In this document: piece by piece, positions 1-13,400 of the stretch
How the letters are laid out: each line of letters starts with the position of its first letter
Numbering within the stretch: position 1 is the first letter of the stretch
From: Lutjanus erythropterus
Lineage: Eukaryota; Chordata; Actinopteri; Lutjaniformes; Lutjanidae
Direction: 5' to 3'
NCBI GenBank assembly: GCA_020091685.1
Contig: CM034603.1
Coordinates: forward strand, 19,107,920-19,171,919
DNA length: 64,000 nucleotides
Notes under the pieces: generated by a model
Seen by the model: the letters and a program-made list of their open reading frames with translations, nothing else
What the model was told of the DNA's origin: nothing
Database searches by the model: none
Translations under genes and position numbers: made by a program

Positions 1-3000
1 AAAACAACTGTGAGTTGCAGCGCTACCACGTGATTCTTTTATATCTACGACCATTGTACAGCATCAGCATCCCTGTCAGTCTGTAGTCATGTGGTCAGTG
101 CATTTGCAGCCTTCTCTATTGACCATTAGTCTGACTGAGAACAAAATGAAGATGAGCCAGTGACAGGCTGAGACAGCTACAGGCTGACACTAGTCTGCTG
201 GTGCTGGCACTGACCAACAACAGACATGCAAATAGGAGAGAATGGACCCAAAAAGAACACTACACTGAAAATAGAAAAGCTGAGACACTACCACAGAGCA
301 AGGCCACTGAGAGCGTCAGGTTTACTTTGGTGTTTAGATGTTTTTTTCAGCTCAAACAAATCACTCTGTCAGCTAAACTCATTGATTATCCCTTTGAAAC
401 ACAAATGGAACTAAAAAGTGAAATGAGCTGCTGTAATGTTAGGATGGTAAAGATCCCTGCTGACTCTCCATCCTTGATGCCACATGATGGAGAGTGGTGA
501 GCATTACATGTTTACTACAGTTGCAACTAACAACTGTTTTCATTATTGATTATTCTGCCATTCATTTTTTCCAATTAATCAAACTGAATCATCAATCATG
601 TAAAAAAAAAAAAAAAAAGCTAAATCATGAATTTGCAGAGCACAAGTGCAAGTTTTCAAATGTTTTGCTTTGTCTGACCAAAAGCCCCAAAACTTTACTA
701 TTATATATTGTACGCCAATGAGAAGGAGCAAATGCTGATGTTTGAGAAGCTGGAATCTGAAAATATGCAGCATTTTTCCACTGTCTCTGCTTGCAAAGTA
801 ATCAATTATCAACATAGTTGCTTTTTATTTTTTGTAATGGCCAACTAAATTAACCAACTAATTGTTTCAGCTCTAATGTTTACATCACTTAGTCAATAGT
901 TTTGTGCACATTTTAATTATATTGATTTAGAGGGCTTAGTCTTGAAAGTTGGGCAGTTAAAATCTATACTGGAAACAGTACTGATATGTTACCTGATCTA
1001 TCAGTACTCTAAAATATTGATTTGGTGCATTTCTACCTCTTTGATTTCCCACAGCTAACTTCTGCAGGCAAACAATAACAACACCTTCATAGTCCTGGCT
1101 TAATGCATCCTGATAGGCAAACAATAAGACCATTTTAAAGTATTCCCTCTTTGGCAACATAGCTGAGATTCCTCAGAAGCAACCTCATAAATACTTTAGA
1201 TGCTTTGTTCTATGAGATGACACCTAATGATCACCACACACCACAGTGTTCCTGAGGTGTGTCACAGAACTAGTCAGAAATATAACAGGTCTAGCTGAAG
1301 TGACTTGCACTTCACGTTTTTCAAGTCTTGGCTGGGCTCCAGTCAGTGGCTCTATCAAACAGAGACAGTGGGGCGGGGAGTGTCATGAAAACAACTAAGT
1401 GACCAATGATTTCCATAATCTCATCCAAGGGTGAAAATAAAAGAGCTGACCTGCCTCTGCCAGGCTTAGAATGACACAAGGTCAAAGCATTGACAGCTCC
1501 ATATACACATAGACAATATCACAGATGGATAGTACATTGATATTTATATGTCTAAAATCTATTGTTGGTCTTGTGTCCAAGTTTCTTTCCCCCTCCAAGG
1601 GGAGCGGCTTGAGGGCACCTTGATCAGGGCTCAATTCAGGTTAAAGCAACTACTTTCATTTTGTGTTTATTTTAGAGGCCCCTGTGGACAAAAGCGGTAG
1701 TAGCCATAACAGCAAAGTATAACATCAAAAATAAAATTAAGAAAAATCTCCTCCTGCTTCTTTTTAACTGATGAAGGTACTACTCACTTTAACTGCCTGC
1801 AAAAATGTAAACATACACTCTTCCAGGCTGCATGCCATAAGTCCTTTCATCTGATTTTCAAAGGGAATCTGACCCAATCCAACCCGGTGGCAGGCATTAA
1901 GAAATAAGAGTTATTCTATAGACATAGTCAATCTTCTGGCTGATGGTCTTCTTTGCTTATATAGGTCATACAGAGACAGAACAGACCCTAATACTACCCC
2001 CTTAATTTTCCCAGGATGGCAAAGTCATGTTTGATGTATATCTATGTATTAACGTATTTATTCATATTTTAGAAATGGTTACATTGATCTAGAGCATATG
2101 ATAGCAATTACAACACATCCAAACACTGAAAAAACACAAAACACGCAGGTATTAGTTTAGTACTCTGTATCAGCTAACACAGAGAAGTTTTGGTATCAGA
2201 ATCGGTATCAGAAAGGAAAACAACTTGTGGTGGGCATTTTTCACTATTTGACATGTCATAACTTGACTGATTTATCACTTACGAAAAAAAATCTACAAAT
2301 TAATGAATAATCAAAGTGATCATTAATTGTAGCCCATTAGAGTTCAGATTGTGTTCAGATTAAGGTAAGATGAGACAACTGGCAAACTGTAAGTGAGATT
2401 TAAAAGGGTATGGTGTACATCAGTAGTTACACTGATACTTAAGAAAAACTACTGAAATTGACAGCTCAGCTTGAGCTCATAATGTCAATGCAGGGCAACC
2501 TGATGAACATCAACGACAAAACTTAATTTGTTTTTCCCATACCTCAGCAATGATAGTTTCGACATCCATTATGATACTCTAATGACCATTATTTCCTGTT
2601 GTCATTTTGCCCATCCGTAAATATCACAACATTAATCTTTAAACGCATGTTAACTTACCTAAACTACCAATGGTAAATTGATGTTAATCAGTGTCTAACA
2701 GCGTGACTGGGTAGTTGTAAACCTTATCAAACTAACATCATCTTCCTGTGACAGATAATATAAGTAACAGCCACTGTTACAGTAGAAACTATTAGCTAGC
2801 TGAGCTGACAGACTAGCTCCAAAGCTTTCAAACTGAGTCAAATCTTAGCTTTAAGCACGATCGACAACTAATTCTGACTGTATCAAAACAACCTGACAAC
2901 TTCACCATCTAGCTGACATATATCATTATCAACTCAGAGAGCCTGGCTTTACACTGACAGCGTGTCTGGACAGTTTCACCTGTCTGTCTGTCTGTCTGTC

Positions 3001-3160
3001 CGGTTAAGTTTACCTAAACCTGGTACCCAACATTAGCAAGCTGTTAGCTCTGGTAGCTAATGTTAGCTAACTGGTTAGCTCCCTTTCCAAGTCTAAAACT
3101 GCTACTAGTTAGCTTATTAACAGCATCGATGACACGCCGGGAGAAACAGTGATTTCTTAC
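1..3160 (-). other. prkci: prkci intron 1 (5' part of the intron), no further exon seen
   Basis: This stretch lies downstream of the prkci first coding exon on the minus strand and must be intronic. I looked for the next expected exon, which encodes the start of the PB1 core (an ITHFEPSI-like stretch), and did not find it, so exon 2 lies left of the window. Contents seen: an A16 tract near 601-618, a short (TCTG)n run at about 2982-3000, and AT-rich single-copy-looking DNA. The short open frames here have no splice support or recognisable protein. Confidence 0.6.
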
Positions 3161-3240
3161 CCTTTATAATAAGCCTTCACCCGGACTTGGTGTGAATTCT
3201 CGCCGGGGTGGGACATGGTGCTGTCCCGCAACGTCGGCAT
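3161..3240 (-). CDS. prkci: prkci coding exon 1 (atypical protein kinase C iota), partial gene
   Basis: Read on the minus strand, this exon starts at the ATG at 3240-3238 and ends at 3161 before a consensus donor (GTAAG). It encodes 26 codons plus two bases: MPTLRDSTMSH, a short linker, then HQVRVKAYYKG. That matches what I remember of the PKC-iota N-terminus, including the VRVKAYY strand that opens the PB1 domain. PB1 binds PAR6 and p62; the kinase acts in the PAR polarity complex. A second ATG directly upstream (3243-3241) would add one Met. The rest of the gene (PB1, C1, kinase) lies left of the window. The gene is divergent to phc3, the same arrangement as human PRKCI and PHC3, which supports the call. 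Confidence 0.86.
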
Positions 3241-3520
3241 CATAAGCTCAGCCGTGGTCAGCCCGAGTCACCGATGCCTTCCTTCCTTCTTTGGCTCTCT
3301 AGTTGTGTACCACGCCCAAAACACTTTGTTTGTATAGTCCGTCGACACACCGAGGAAACAACGAGGCAAGTGAGGATAAAAACGATGAATTTGGCCTTCT
3401 TTAGAGAAACAAAAATAACATGTAAAGTAAAGAAAAACTTGCGGGGTCCGCCAAACAACTCCCTACTGCAAAGGCCTAACGACGGACCAGTCCATTGTCG
3501 GAATGCTGGGGGTGACGTAC
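3241..3520 (-). promoter_or_regulatory. prkci promoter and 5' UTR region
   Basis: The bases upstream of the prkci start are richer in CpG than the surrounding AT-rich DNA, with several CG steps between 3190 and 3350 and again near 3440-3500. No TATA box is obvious. The transcription start cannot be placed from sequence alone. Confidence 0.4.
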
Positions 3521-4742
3521 ATAGACCAGACATACAAACATGTAGTATTACGTTAAACATATAGTATGTTAAACACATTAAAATACACTATTTCATACAT
3601 GTTTTCAGTTAACAAAGTATAACTGACCAATATAATATGGTTATCATCCAAGAAAAGTCAAATAATAGCCTTCCCCAGCATTCCGATTGTACCAACTGAA
3701 GCGTTTCGTATGGGTAAGTGCTGCTTTCAAGTTCAAACACATGAGCTCGGATATCGTAGAAACCCCCAAGACATGCCGCACATTCAAGTGCTTTGGTTCG
3801 GAAGGAACAGCAACACTAACCAGTAACGACAGCCACAGCATTTTTCTTTTTTTTCAGATATTTTTAGGAATGGGTGAGATACTTTGTGCTACCGTGCTAG
3901 AAAGAAAATAAAATAAAAATATGAACCTACATATACACCATAATATAATTACTTAAATAGACAATAAATTACTTTAAATATTAGCATTACATTATGGTAG
4001 CCTATTTATTTACTTGATATAATGCAAAATCGGGGATACTTTAACAAAATTACAGCAACATTAAATGCAATAATTAAATTCATTTCTGCTGCTCCCTTAG
4101 CGATTAAAACCATCTAAGTATCTTTGCTGGTATGACTGCACAGACTGCATATTATGTACAGTCTAGGGTCAAAGCATTGTGCCAAGTGGTTCACGCAAAT
4201 TTATCTGGTACTTAAATATTTCCGACAGAACCTGAATACCACGTAAAAAAGAGCATCCTTCCTGTTCATTCTCTACTTGACTGAAACTCCTGACAGGTCG
4301 TCATGACCAGTCCCTGGGAAACCTTTCATCTATTATCAACAGTGCTACATAAATGCAAATACTTTTCCTGTTTCTGTCCTCCCCTCCTAATATGCACCAT
4401 TGTTTGTGAAGAACATACTCTAAAATCTGAAACTGGAAAAAATGCACCCTGGCTGAGATTCAACCCAAAGCCTGTACAGACACTTTCACCTCACAATCAC
4501 TGTGCAGCCTCATTTTTTGACGATGATTTATTCGCAGTCCGAGTTTCTATAACATATTCTACCATAACATTTGCAAACTGATTATTAGATTCTTTCAATT
4601 ACGTCCGGTGCCCTCCATATATAGTGATTTAATATTGTAATTTCTTTAGATGCAGTTTACAAACATAAATGAATTAATGTCTGCAGAGCACATTTTGAAC
4701 AGTACAATATACACATGCAATGGGTTTTCATCCTGTTTTAAC

Positions 4743-5118
4743 CTATATACAGTGGTGAAAGAAGTATTCAGATCCTCTAGTGAGAAACACGTATCTTTCA
4801 AAAAATCTATTTTAATGAGCTCAGAAAAACAGCCCTGCTTTCAGCTTTTTGAAAATCAATCTCCAGCTCACTCAAGAAGAATTTTAAATATTTACATTTT
4901 TTCTCAATCCATCCAAATCACAGAATTTGGAGCTAGGCTCTTCTCAAAGCTGACAGACACATGTAGAAGAGTAAAAAGTACAATATTTCCCACTGAGACA
5001 TAGTGGAGTAAATATAAAACTATATAAAATGGAAAGAGCCCAAGTAAGGACCATAAATTTGGTAATTAAGCACAGTATTTGAGCAAATGCACTTAGTTAC
5101 TTTCCACCATAGTGTATC
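4743..5118. repeat. Teleost-type dispersed repeat (AGTGGTGGAAAGTAACT family)
   Basis: The left end has the CAGTGGTGAAAGAAGTATTC motif and the right end has its rough inverted counterpart, ACTTAGTTACTTTCCACCA. This end pair is widespread in teleost genomes as a non-autonomous element. Related fragments occur in this window near 26100-26640, 38165-38310 and 40370-41240 (the 'agtaaaagtac' style internal sequence). Family assignment is from memory and was not searched. Confidence 0.45.
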
Positions 5119-5379
5119 TATATGTAGATAAAGTGACCTAGGCTACTGAAAGATGTTCTCCGAGAAAATAAACCCATTGGAAGGATTATAATGTTACTGA
5201 ATTTCTTTTATATCAGTCTATCATCGGGTTGTGTCTTGAATTTTGAAAGAGTCTCCTCCTCATGTTTTTGTGACCAGCCGCGGGTGATTTTCCACACACA
5301 GAGTTCAAATCCATGTCCTCTTCTTCCTCTTTTTCAGCGAATATTTAAAACGTTTCATCAAACGCCTGAAACCACTCAG

Positions 5380-5700
5380 GCGGATAAAAACGTATCTTTA
5401 ACCGGTCCGACCTCTCCGGGACTCTCCGTGCGGTGACTCTCCGGCTGTGGAAGGTCCTCCCGCACTGCGAGCGGTGCTGTGTCAAAGCTTTTTTTTTACT
5501 GCCTGCTGCTGTGAACCGTCTGATTTTTTTTTTCATCTCCATTTTAGACAGTATACTGACGCACCAGGGGGCTTCATGACTGGGACAATGTGCCGGGGTC
5601 CGGTTAGTTCCTGATGGCCCATGTCCATCAATACCAGGCAGGTAACGCCGACAGGAGGTGAATGATTGTGCATGCAGCGCTGTGTGAGCGGTGAGAGCAG
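5380..5700 (+). promoter_or_regulatory. CpG-rich patch, candidate phc3 promoter / 5' UTR exon
   Basis: CG dinucleotides cluster here (many between 5395 and 5480, others at 5590-5700), unlike the flanks. A candidate donor (GCAG followed by GTAACG) lies at 5637-5646. An ATG-initiated frame just upstream of that donor would not join the 7413 exon in frame, so if this is an exon it is probably untranslated. This is inference from composition and position only. Confidence 0.3.
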
Positions 5701-7450
5701 ACCGACAGTCTGGGGTTGACATCCAGATGTGCTCAATTTGTTATCCGAGGATTCCTAAATTATGGACGATATATTCACGATATAAGATTTGTGATCGGTC
5801 AGTGTTTATCGAGATAATCCCTTATTATCTTTTAATTGGACAGAAGCAGCTCTGCAGCAAAAAAGCAATCAATATTCGAGCTGCTACAGCTGTTCAGATC
5901 ATCACTGTTTAGCCTCATGAAATATATCAACAAAAAAAAATCACAATGTTAAGGCTTGATCTTTGATATTATTAAATCAATATCATCAAAATATCTTACC
6001 ATATTTGGTTTTATCAGCAATTCAGAGAAAATCAAACCCTCCAGCTGTGGCACCTTTGTCTGATTTTTCTCTCTTTACAGATGTGTACTGTAGCCTGTAG
6101 TGGCACAAAATAACATTTAGAAAAATGAATGAAAAATGTGGGTGATTTACTCTTTTCATGCATATTCATTAGGTTTTTATAACAACAGTTTTATACATTA
6201 TATGCAATAATCTATCTTTTTTTCTTCATGTCATGATGCTTTCGTATTTTCCTCTTATTTAACTTTACTTTGTTTGTTTATTTGATAGGGACGGCAAACG
6301 TTATTTAACATCAACATCATAATAAAAAAAATTTAAAAAAAACAAGATTTTTTTTAAGCGAAAATGCTTATTTACATCCATTCCTAGCCAGCTAACAAAA
6401 GCAGACATACAAATGACAATCTACAAATGCAAATACAGGCTACGATACACAGGTTAAAAAAATTAAAAAAATAATTTTGATGATGCACTTCATTCCAATA
6501 AAAGTCAATTATGCTTTGAAAACAGCAAAGTTTCGTTTGTGTAAATTGTTTATTTGTTTGTTGTTGTTGTTTTTTCCAAAACACACTTTTCCAAAGAACA
6601 TAGGCTAAAAAAAGAAATTCTACACTGGATAAATTTATCCATCCTTTTTAAATGTAGCATTTGTGTGACTTTATCTTCATTTTATTTGCATGCGTTTTGT
6701 ATGAATTTCCTAAAGGCCAGAGCAAGTTAAAACCAAACCGAACTGAAATATTATCAGGTGTACTTTTCTACCTGTATCGTGAACGAATAAATTATTTGCA
6801 TCCTTTCGGTCAGGCATCCTGTCTAGACAAATTACTTTAAAAATAACTTTCTTCGCCAAGAACATCAGAACGGAGCGATTTTACGCTATTAAATTAAGTC
6901 ACATTTTCAAAACAAGATATGTCATCTCGTAAGCTTGTAATGGTGCAATAGGCAAGGGGTATTTGTGGGATAGCATTTTGTTAAATATATATGTATAAAC
7001 TGTAGCTATTCCAGATTGTATTTTTTATAACCTGAAACTAATAAACTAAACTAATAAAAATATTTCGAAAAAAAAATCACGGAAATATCCTTGCTGAATT
7101 AAAATATAACAGACTGAATTTAGTCAAGATCCCTAAATTGAGTGTCCTCAAAGTATGATGGAGTAGGTTGTATTTTGTTGATGTAGGTAATCTGTAATAG
7201 TTTATTTGAAACACTAACACGGGGTGTTACTACAGTATGCTACTGTAAGCTCCTGGTGTGTAGCATCTCTTTGCTGCAGAGACACAATTTAGAAACTAAA
7301 CAACTAAGGAGTGAAGCGGCTTAGATCCATCATCACCCTGATTCCCATTAATCGAATTTGGCTAATTAAACTCCCTCTCCTCAATTAATTAACGTCTATT
7401 TCGCCTCCACAGCTTTCCCTTTAGTGAACCTGTGTGTGACCTGGGTGGAG

Positions 7451-10400
7451 ATGGACACGCAGAGCCCGGTAGGAGAAAAGCAGTCAGACACTAACAGGAC
7501 TGTAGTCACCACCACCCCCACCACATCAGCTGCCGTCACCATGGCAACAGTCAGTCCCAGCAGCAGCGGCAGCAGCAGCGGCAGCAGCACGTGCACCCCG
7601 GCGCCCTCCCTCAGCATCCTCTCACCCGACCGGCAGGCAGTGCAGGTAATAGACAGCGCCTGGGATTTCTGCAGGCATTGTTTGACTTGACTGTCAACGG
7701 GTCCAGGTGATAGACAGTGCCTTGGACCTTTGTAAAGTGTTTAACTTGACGGTCAGGTGATCAGGTGGGACCTCTGTGCAGTATGCACAGAATACTTACT
7801 GTACCTAACTTGACTGCCAGGCGTTCCAGGAAATAGACAGCCTATGCTTGCATTGTTTGACGTGGCTATCCAGCAAATAGACAATACCTCAGACAGGTGG
7901 ATGCATCGTTCCGTTTGAGAGGAGTTCAGGTAATAGACAGTACCTGGGAGCTCTGCATGCGTTGTTTGACTTTGGCTTTGCTAAATCAAAGATAGACAGC
8001 ACATGTAACAGACAGTCATCTGTACTGCTGTGAACATTTGGGTTAGAGGCTACTCAAATATGTTTTGTTACATCCACCAGGAGTTATATGTCATTTTTAA
8101 AAAGTGGATTACATGCTTAAAGGCTTTTAAATATGTTGAATAATCAAAGAAAAGTATCTTTTACAAAATGAAACTTGCTTATTTTAGGAATATTCCAATC
8201 CCAACATCAAATAATGACATTTTTTCAAAATTAAATGTTCTAAATGCCTTAATATTTTAATTTGTCAGTGCAATAAGAGCAAATGCAATACAATTTAAAA
8301 GACAAATATCCTTATGCTGCAGAGAATGGACCAAAATTAAAGAGGTAGTTTTGACTTTTTAAGTGGGTTTGTATGACAGCAGATGGCCATCGGTAGTTTG
8401 GAGAAGCAGTAGTCATACCAGTGGAGGAAGCTAAGCAATGTACTGCTGTAGACAGGGTCAGCGACAAAACATATATTAGCCACCTAAAAAAATCAATATC
8501 AGTTCAAGTATATGTTATATTTAAATTATTTTCACAGCTTTGCTTTACCATCAGACCACTGTTCATGACAGGACGCCACCGTTATGTAAGCCAGATATCA
8601 CTCTCTCCAAACCAACCAGACTCTGTTGGCAAAAATTTTACCTTGCAGAACATGGGAGCTGCTGTTCAACTGCTGACACAATCAGTTAGTTTGTTTGTGT
8701 TATGGTGTGACTTTGGAGAATCAGAACTAACCTTTTAAAACACCTAAGTCACACCATAACACAAACAAACTAACTGATTGTGTCAGCAGTTGAACAGCAG
8801 CTCCCATGTCCTGCAAGGTAAAATGCCTGTTTTTGCTAAAGGAGTCTGGTGGCTGTGGAGAGAGTGATATACAGCGTCTATATTTGATAATACACTGACT
8901 ATGGATAAGAATGTCATACAACCCCACCACAAAAAACTCTGAACTGTCCCTTTAATTTGTAAAACGCTTGATGTGTCCATCATGTGATACAATAGGTGAT
9001 CCAGCACGCCATCCACAGACCTCAGAGCATGGCAGCCCAGTACCTGCATCAGATGTACGCAGCCCAGCAGCAGCACCTCATGCTGCAGACAGCAGCCTTG
9101 CAGCATCACCAGCACACCCCTCACCTACAGAGTCTGGCCACCATACAGCAGGTCAGATGGTGCCTGTCATGTGTTAGTGCGAGCATGACAAGTCATTTTA
9201 ACACAAGCCTCAGGGTGTGTGATGTCTCTCTTATGCTTTCCAGGCTTCGGTCTGTCAGAGGCAGTCACCTTCGTCATCTAGTGGCAGTATGGTTCATCAG
9301 CCTGCTGCTGTTTCCCAAAACTCAGTGAGTATCTGTGTTACAGCTCTCATCAATCTGATCTGCTCTCATCACAAATACTATAGTACTATAGTTACTATAG
9401 TGTTTTTCAACCTGGACCCTATTTTCCCATGTTTTTGTGTCTACGTGACTAATGGGAATAACTATTTTTGAAATAAGTCCAATACTGAGCAAGACCGCTG
9501 CAGCCATCAGCTGTGAAACAGAGTGCAATATAATAATACTTGTCTTTGCCACTGACAGGCTCAGGTTGTTATTGTAAGCATCTGACAACATTATGGAAAG
9601 GATCAGTAGAGAGAGACATTTTTGTTAAAGACTAGGATTGTTTCTGTTCAACCACAAAGACCTGTTTTAGTGCTCGTGGCAAAGCCATCAGATGCCATTT
9701 ACAGTCATTTAATCATCATAAAACATAATTAATTTACACTTGACAAACAGAATCAAACTCACCAGCGTGGTCAACTTTCTCTTTTCCTGTTTCCTGTACT
9801 TACATATGCTATGTGCTAGACTCGTTTATGGTGGAAAGAAAACCAAATTTTGAAGATGATGATAGATGTTGCTAGAGTACCAGAATAAAAGCAACATCGT
9901 AGAGCTGCAGCAATCATTAATCAACATCAACTATTATGATAATCAATGTGATTAATTTTTTTAAATTAGGACAGGACCAGTTTCAGAAATAGTTGTCTAC
10001 ATTAGTCATTTAGACAAAAAAACATGGGAAGATAGCCTTTAACCCTAATTTCTTTTCTTTCTTTTATCATTTTTCATTATGCTACACCAAATCCAGATTA
10101 CTTTACCAGCATCTCCAGTGACAGCACAGCTGATTGGCCGGACCCAAGCGTCCAGCTCCACTGGTGCTGCATCCACCATATCCCAGCAGGCCATGCTCCT
10201 GGGAAACAGACCGGCCAACTGTAACCAAGCTCAGATGTACCTCCGGACTCAGATGGTACAAACCTTTTCATATTGGTACTTTGCATGACTTGTTTGCCCT
10301 GTTTCTATTTTTATTGAATGCTTTGTTTTGTTATGTTTCCTGACAACATGGAACTTCTTTATTTTTAACCAACGAGCCACCTGTCTCTCCCTGCTTTCTG

Positions 10401-13400
10401 CCTTTCTTCTGTTAGCTTATTCTAACCCCTGCAGCCACGGTGGCTGCAGTTCAATCAGACCTCCCTGCTGTCACCTCCTGCTCCTCTTTACCTACCTCCT
10501 CTCAGGTACAAACTTAGAAACAGGCACAAAATTAGAGCAAATCCATGCATGCCACAAGACAGACTGCAGTATTTTAGTCTTCAAGATGTCACAGACCTTG
10601 AGCATGAGCCATGATGCGAAATTAAACCTGTAAGTGAGAGGTAATGGGGCTTAGGATTTTTATGAATGTTAGAGACACTATAAAGTTGCATAAAAGGAAA
10701 ACAGAGAAAGGCTGTCACACCCGTGGCTTTTACAAACAGTGTTCAGTTAGTTTCTTTTTGGACATGTTCAGGTGCAGAATCTTGCTCTGCGTGCCCACTT
10801 GCCTGGAGCTCTGGCTACGGCCCACAGTGTCATTTTAAAGCCATCGGCCCAGTCCCAATCCCTGACTCCTGCCGCCTCTTTATCCAAGACATCAATCTGC
10901 CCGCTGAAGACCAACCAGCTGACCGATACATCAGCAGAAACAGGACCGGCATCAGGAGCACAGATCATAACCCCAGGTGAGCTCATGTATTTTCAGACTT
11001 ATGTGATGAGTCACAATAACAAAAATCAACTTCCACATGCTGTCTACACTTATGGTAAACTTATTAAAGAGCTACGCTTCAGTCAAGTGACTTTCATCAG
11101 GTATTTTTTTTTTTTAAAACAAATGTCAACAAGTCTGTATATATATACTCACAAAGAGCAACCAATCGATCATCCAGCCATAAACAACAACAACTGGGAA
11201 AGGAAGGGGAAAAAACAATACTTTCAAGGCTGCTGCAGGTAAATTACCAGTAACACACCTAATAAAAGTGGAATAGATCACGTGTAATATATTGCAGCTG
11301 GTAGGCATATTCTGTAGATATGTTTTCTTCAACAGCTGCTTGGTACCTGATCTTCTTTCAGTTAAAGGGACAGTTCTCCCCAAAACCAAAAATACATATT
11401 TTTCCTACTGCTACTCACACCAAAACAATCTAGATGGATAAATTGATTTTGGGGTGAACTGTCCCTTTAAACAATGACAGATACTGTCAGGTTAAGTTTT
11501 CATTTAAGGCAGGTCCAGTATGTAAGATTTAATGGGATTTATTTGCAGAATATGTCAGGAATGGAATATAATATTCTTAAATATGTTTTCATCAGTATAT
11601 AATCACCTGAAAATAAGAATCATTGTTTTTTTTTTAACCTTTGAATGACCCTCTAATATCTACAGAAGGCACAGGTTCTCTTCCATTGAGGCTGCCATGT
11701 TTCACTGCCATGTTTCTACAGTAGCCCAGAACAGACAAATAAATGCTGGTTGCGTATTGGTTGGTTGGTTGCAATCGACAACCTCACCACTAGATGCCAC
11801 CAAATCCCACACACTGATCCTTTAACTGGACAGTGGCAGGTGCAACCCAGAAAAAAAGATCCTTGTTTTGTGTATTTATTAGCTTTTGTTCCTCATGTCT
11901 ATCTATGTATGGCTCTCCTTGCAGCCTACTCTCCAGTACAGACTCAAGCTCTGGTCAAGCAGCAGCTGTCCTGTCCACCAGGCCAGCGGGTGGCGCACCA
12001 CCAGCTCATCCTCCATCGGACTTCAGGTGGAGCTCCAAACCACAGACAGCTGCAGCCCATCGCCCTCAGAGTAGCACCTCAAGACACCAACTCCAACCCT
12101 CTTCCTCTTTCAGTTAAAAAACTGACCACCCCCAGCACCCAGTCACAAACAAACAATGACACCCAAGCCCCTTCTTCTTCTTCTTCTTCTTCTTCTTCTT
12201 CTTCTTCTGTCACCAGCGTGTTTGCATCATCACCTCAGTCCTCAATCCCAGCTGCCACCGTTCAGCCTCAGCCCCCGCCTCTGGTGGCCGCTCCGCAGCG
12301 TCGGACATCATTCCCACAAGTGCAGAACCAGCCTCCGCCTCCTCCTCCGCCTCTGGTCCTCCCCAGGATCCCCCAGAACCCCCCAGCCTCCCTCCAGAGG
12401 CTGTCCCTACACTCGGTCCAGGCTTTGGCCATCCAGTCAGGGCGGATGCTGCTGACAGAGCAGGAGCTGCCTGTAGCGGAGGCTCTGGTCCAGATGCCTT
12501 ACCAGAACCTCCCACCTCCTCAGACAGTGGCTGTTGATCTCAAAGTGCATCCGGTCAGACACAATGAAACTCCACCGGTGAGTTGCTGTGTGCTGCTGTG
12601 ATGAAGCCATGAAAGGGTTGCATTTTGGCAGTGTGTGTTATTTAGATCAAGGATTTGTTGTGGTTGTTGTGGTGGCTTTGATTTTTTAGAAACTTGTCCT
12701 AAATGTGCATGTGGCTTAGCTCCCTCCAAATTTATGATTCATGATAATGAAATAATTATAATAATTATATTCATACACAAGTGTATATGTAAATACACAC
12801 ACATAAATGCATACATATTTACTGAATTGTATTTTTACACTTTATTCAGTCTGGGCTTTTTTTCCACCTTTGTGTTATTTGCTTCAGTGCTGAGAATTCT
12901 GAATAAATTATTTTCATTTTACCGAGACCATTTGGAGGTTGTCCCAGGATGACATGCTCTGCTTTTAAAAACAGAGTTTAAAAAGTAATCCTCTTTGATA
13001 AACTTAAAAACCTTCAACCAAAATATATTTGATAATTAGCATGAATCACTACGGATCCTCCAGCAAACCCAGAGAGCTTGACCTTCTATTATATTTAAAA
13101 ATAATTTCTGGGGTCAAGAAGTATCTCATATTTTTTTTCCAAGCAAATTCTCTCCAAAATAAGGAATTGGTAGTTTTGTGAAAACACTCTCTCTTAATTT
13201 GTCATTTCTGTTCCCAACTCTTATCTCTTCTTTCCCTTGTAAGATTTTATACACCTTTACCATTGTATTTTAAAGATTTCCTTCGTAGTTGTTCATGACA
13301 TTTTTCAAAAGAGAGTGAATAATCTGTAACTCTTTTATCTGTTTGCTTTTTTAATAACTTCTTATTTGTTGTGGTTTGAATTTCAGTCAGGGCAAACATG

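Larger units (their letters stand above)
3521..7412. other. Intergenic region between prkci and the first phc3 coding exon
   Basis: No coding exon with splice support is seen. A CpG-rich patch at about 5380-5700, ending near a donor-like GTAACG at 5641, is the best candidate for the phc3 promoter and a non-coding first exon. A degenerate foldback repeat covers about 4743-5115: its left end reads like 'cagtggtgaaagaagtattcag' and its right end like 'acttagttactttccaccat', a type common in teleosts. The rest is AT-rich with homopolymer runs. Confidence 0.5.

Noticed and set aside
3208-3578. Overlapping open frames of 118 and 106 codons on both strands at the prkci promoter
   Set aside because: They overlap the real prkci exon or its CpG-rich 5' region, lack splice or family support and are explained by low stop density in GC-richer DNA.
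12210-12515. Gly/Ala/Pro-rich minus-strand frame opposite the large phc3 exon
   Set aside because: Shadow of the Pro- and Ser-rich phc3 coding strand.
11750-12601. Single 283-codon frame taken as a stand-alone gene
   Set aside because: Only 11925-12577 is real coding (phc3 exon with AG/GT borders); the start of the frame is intron read-in.
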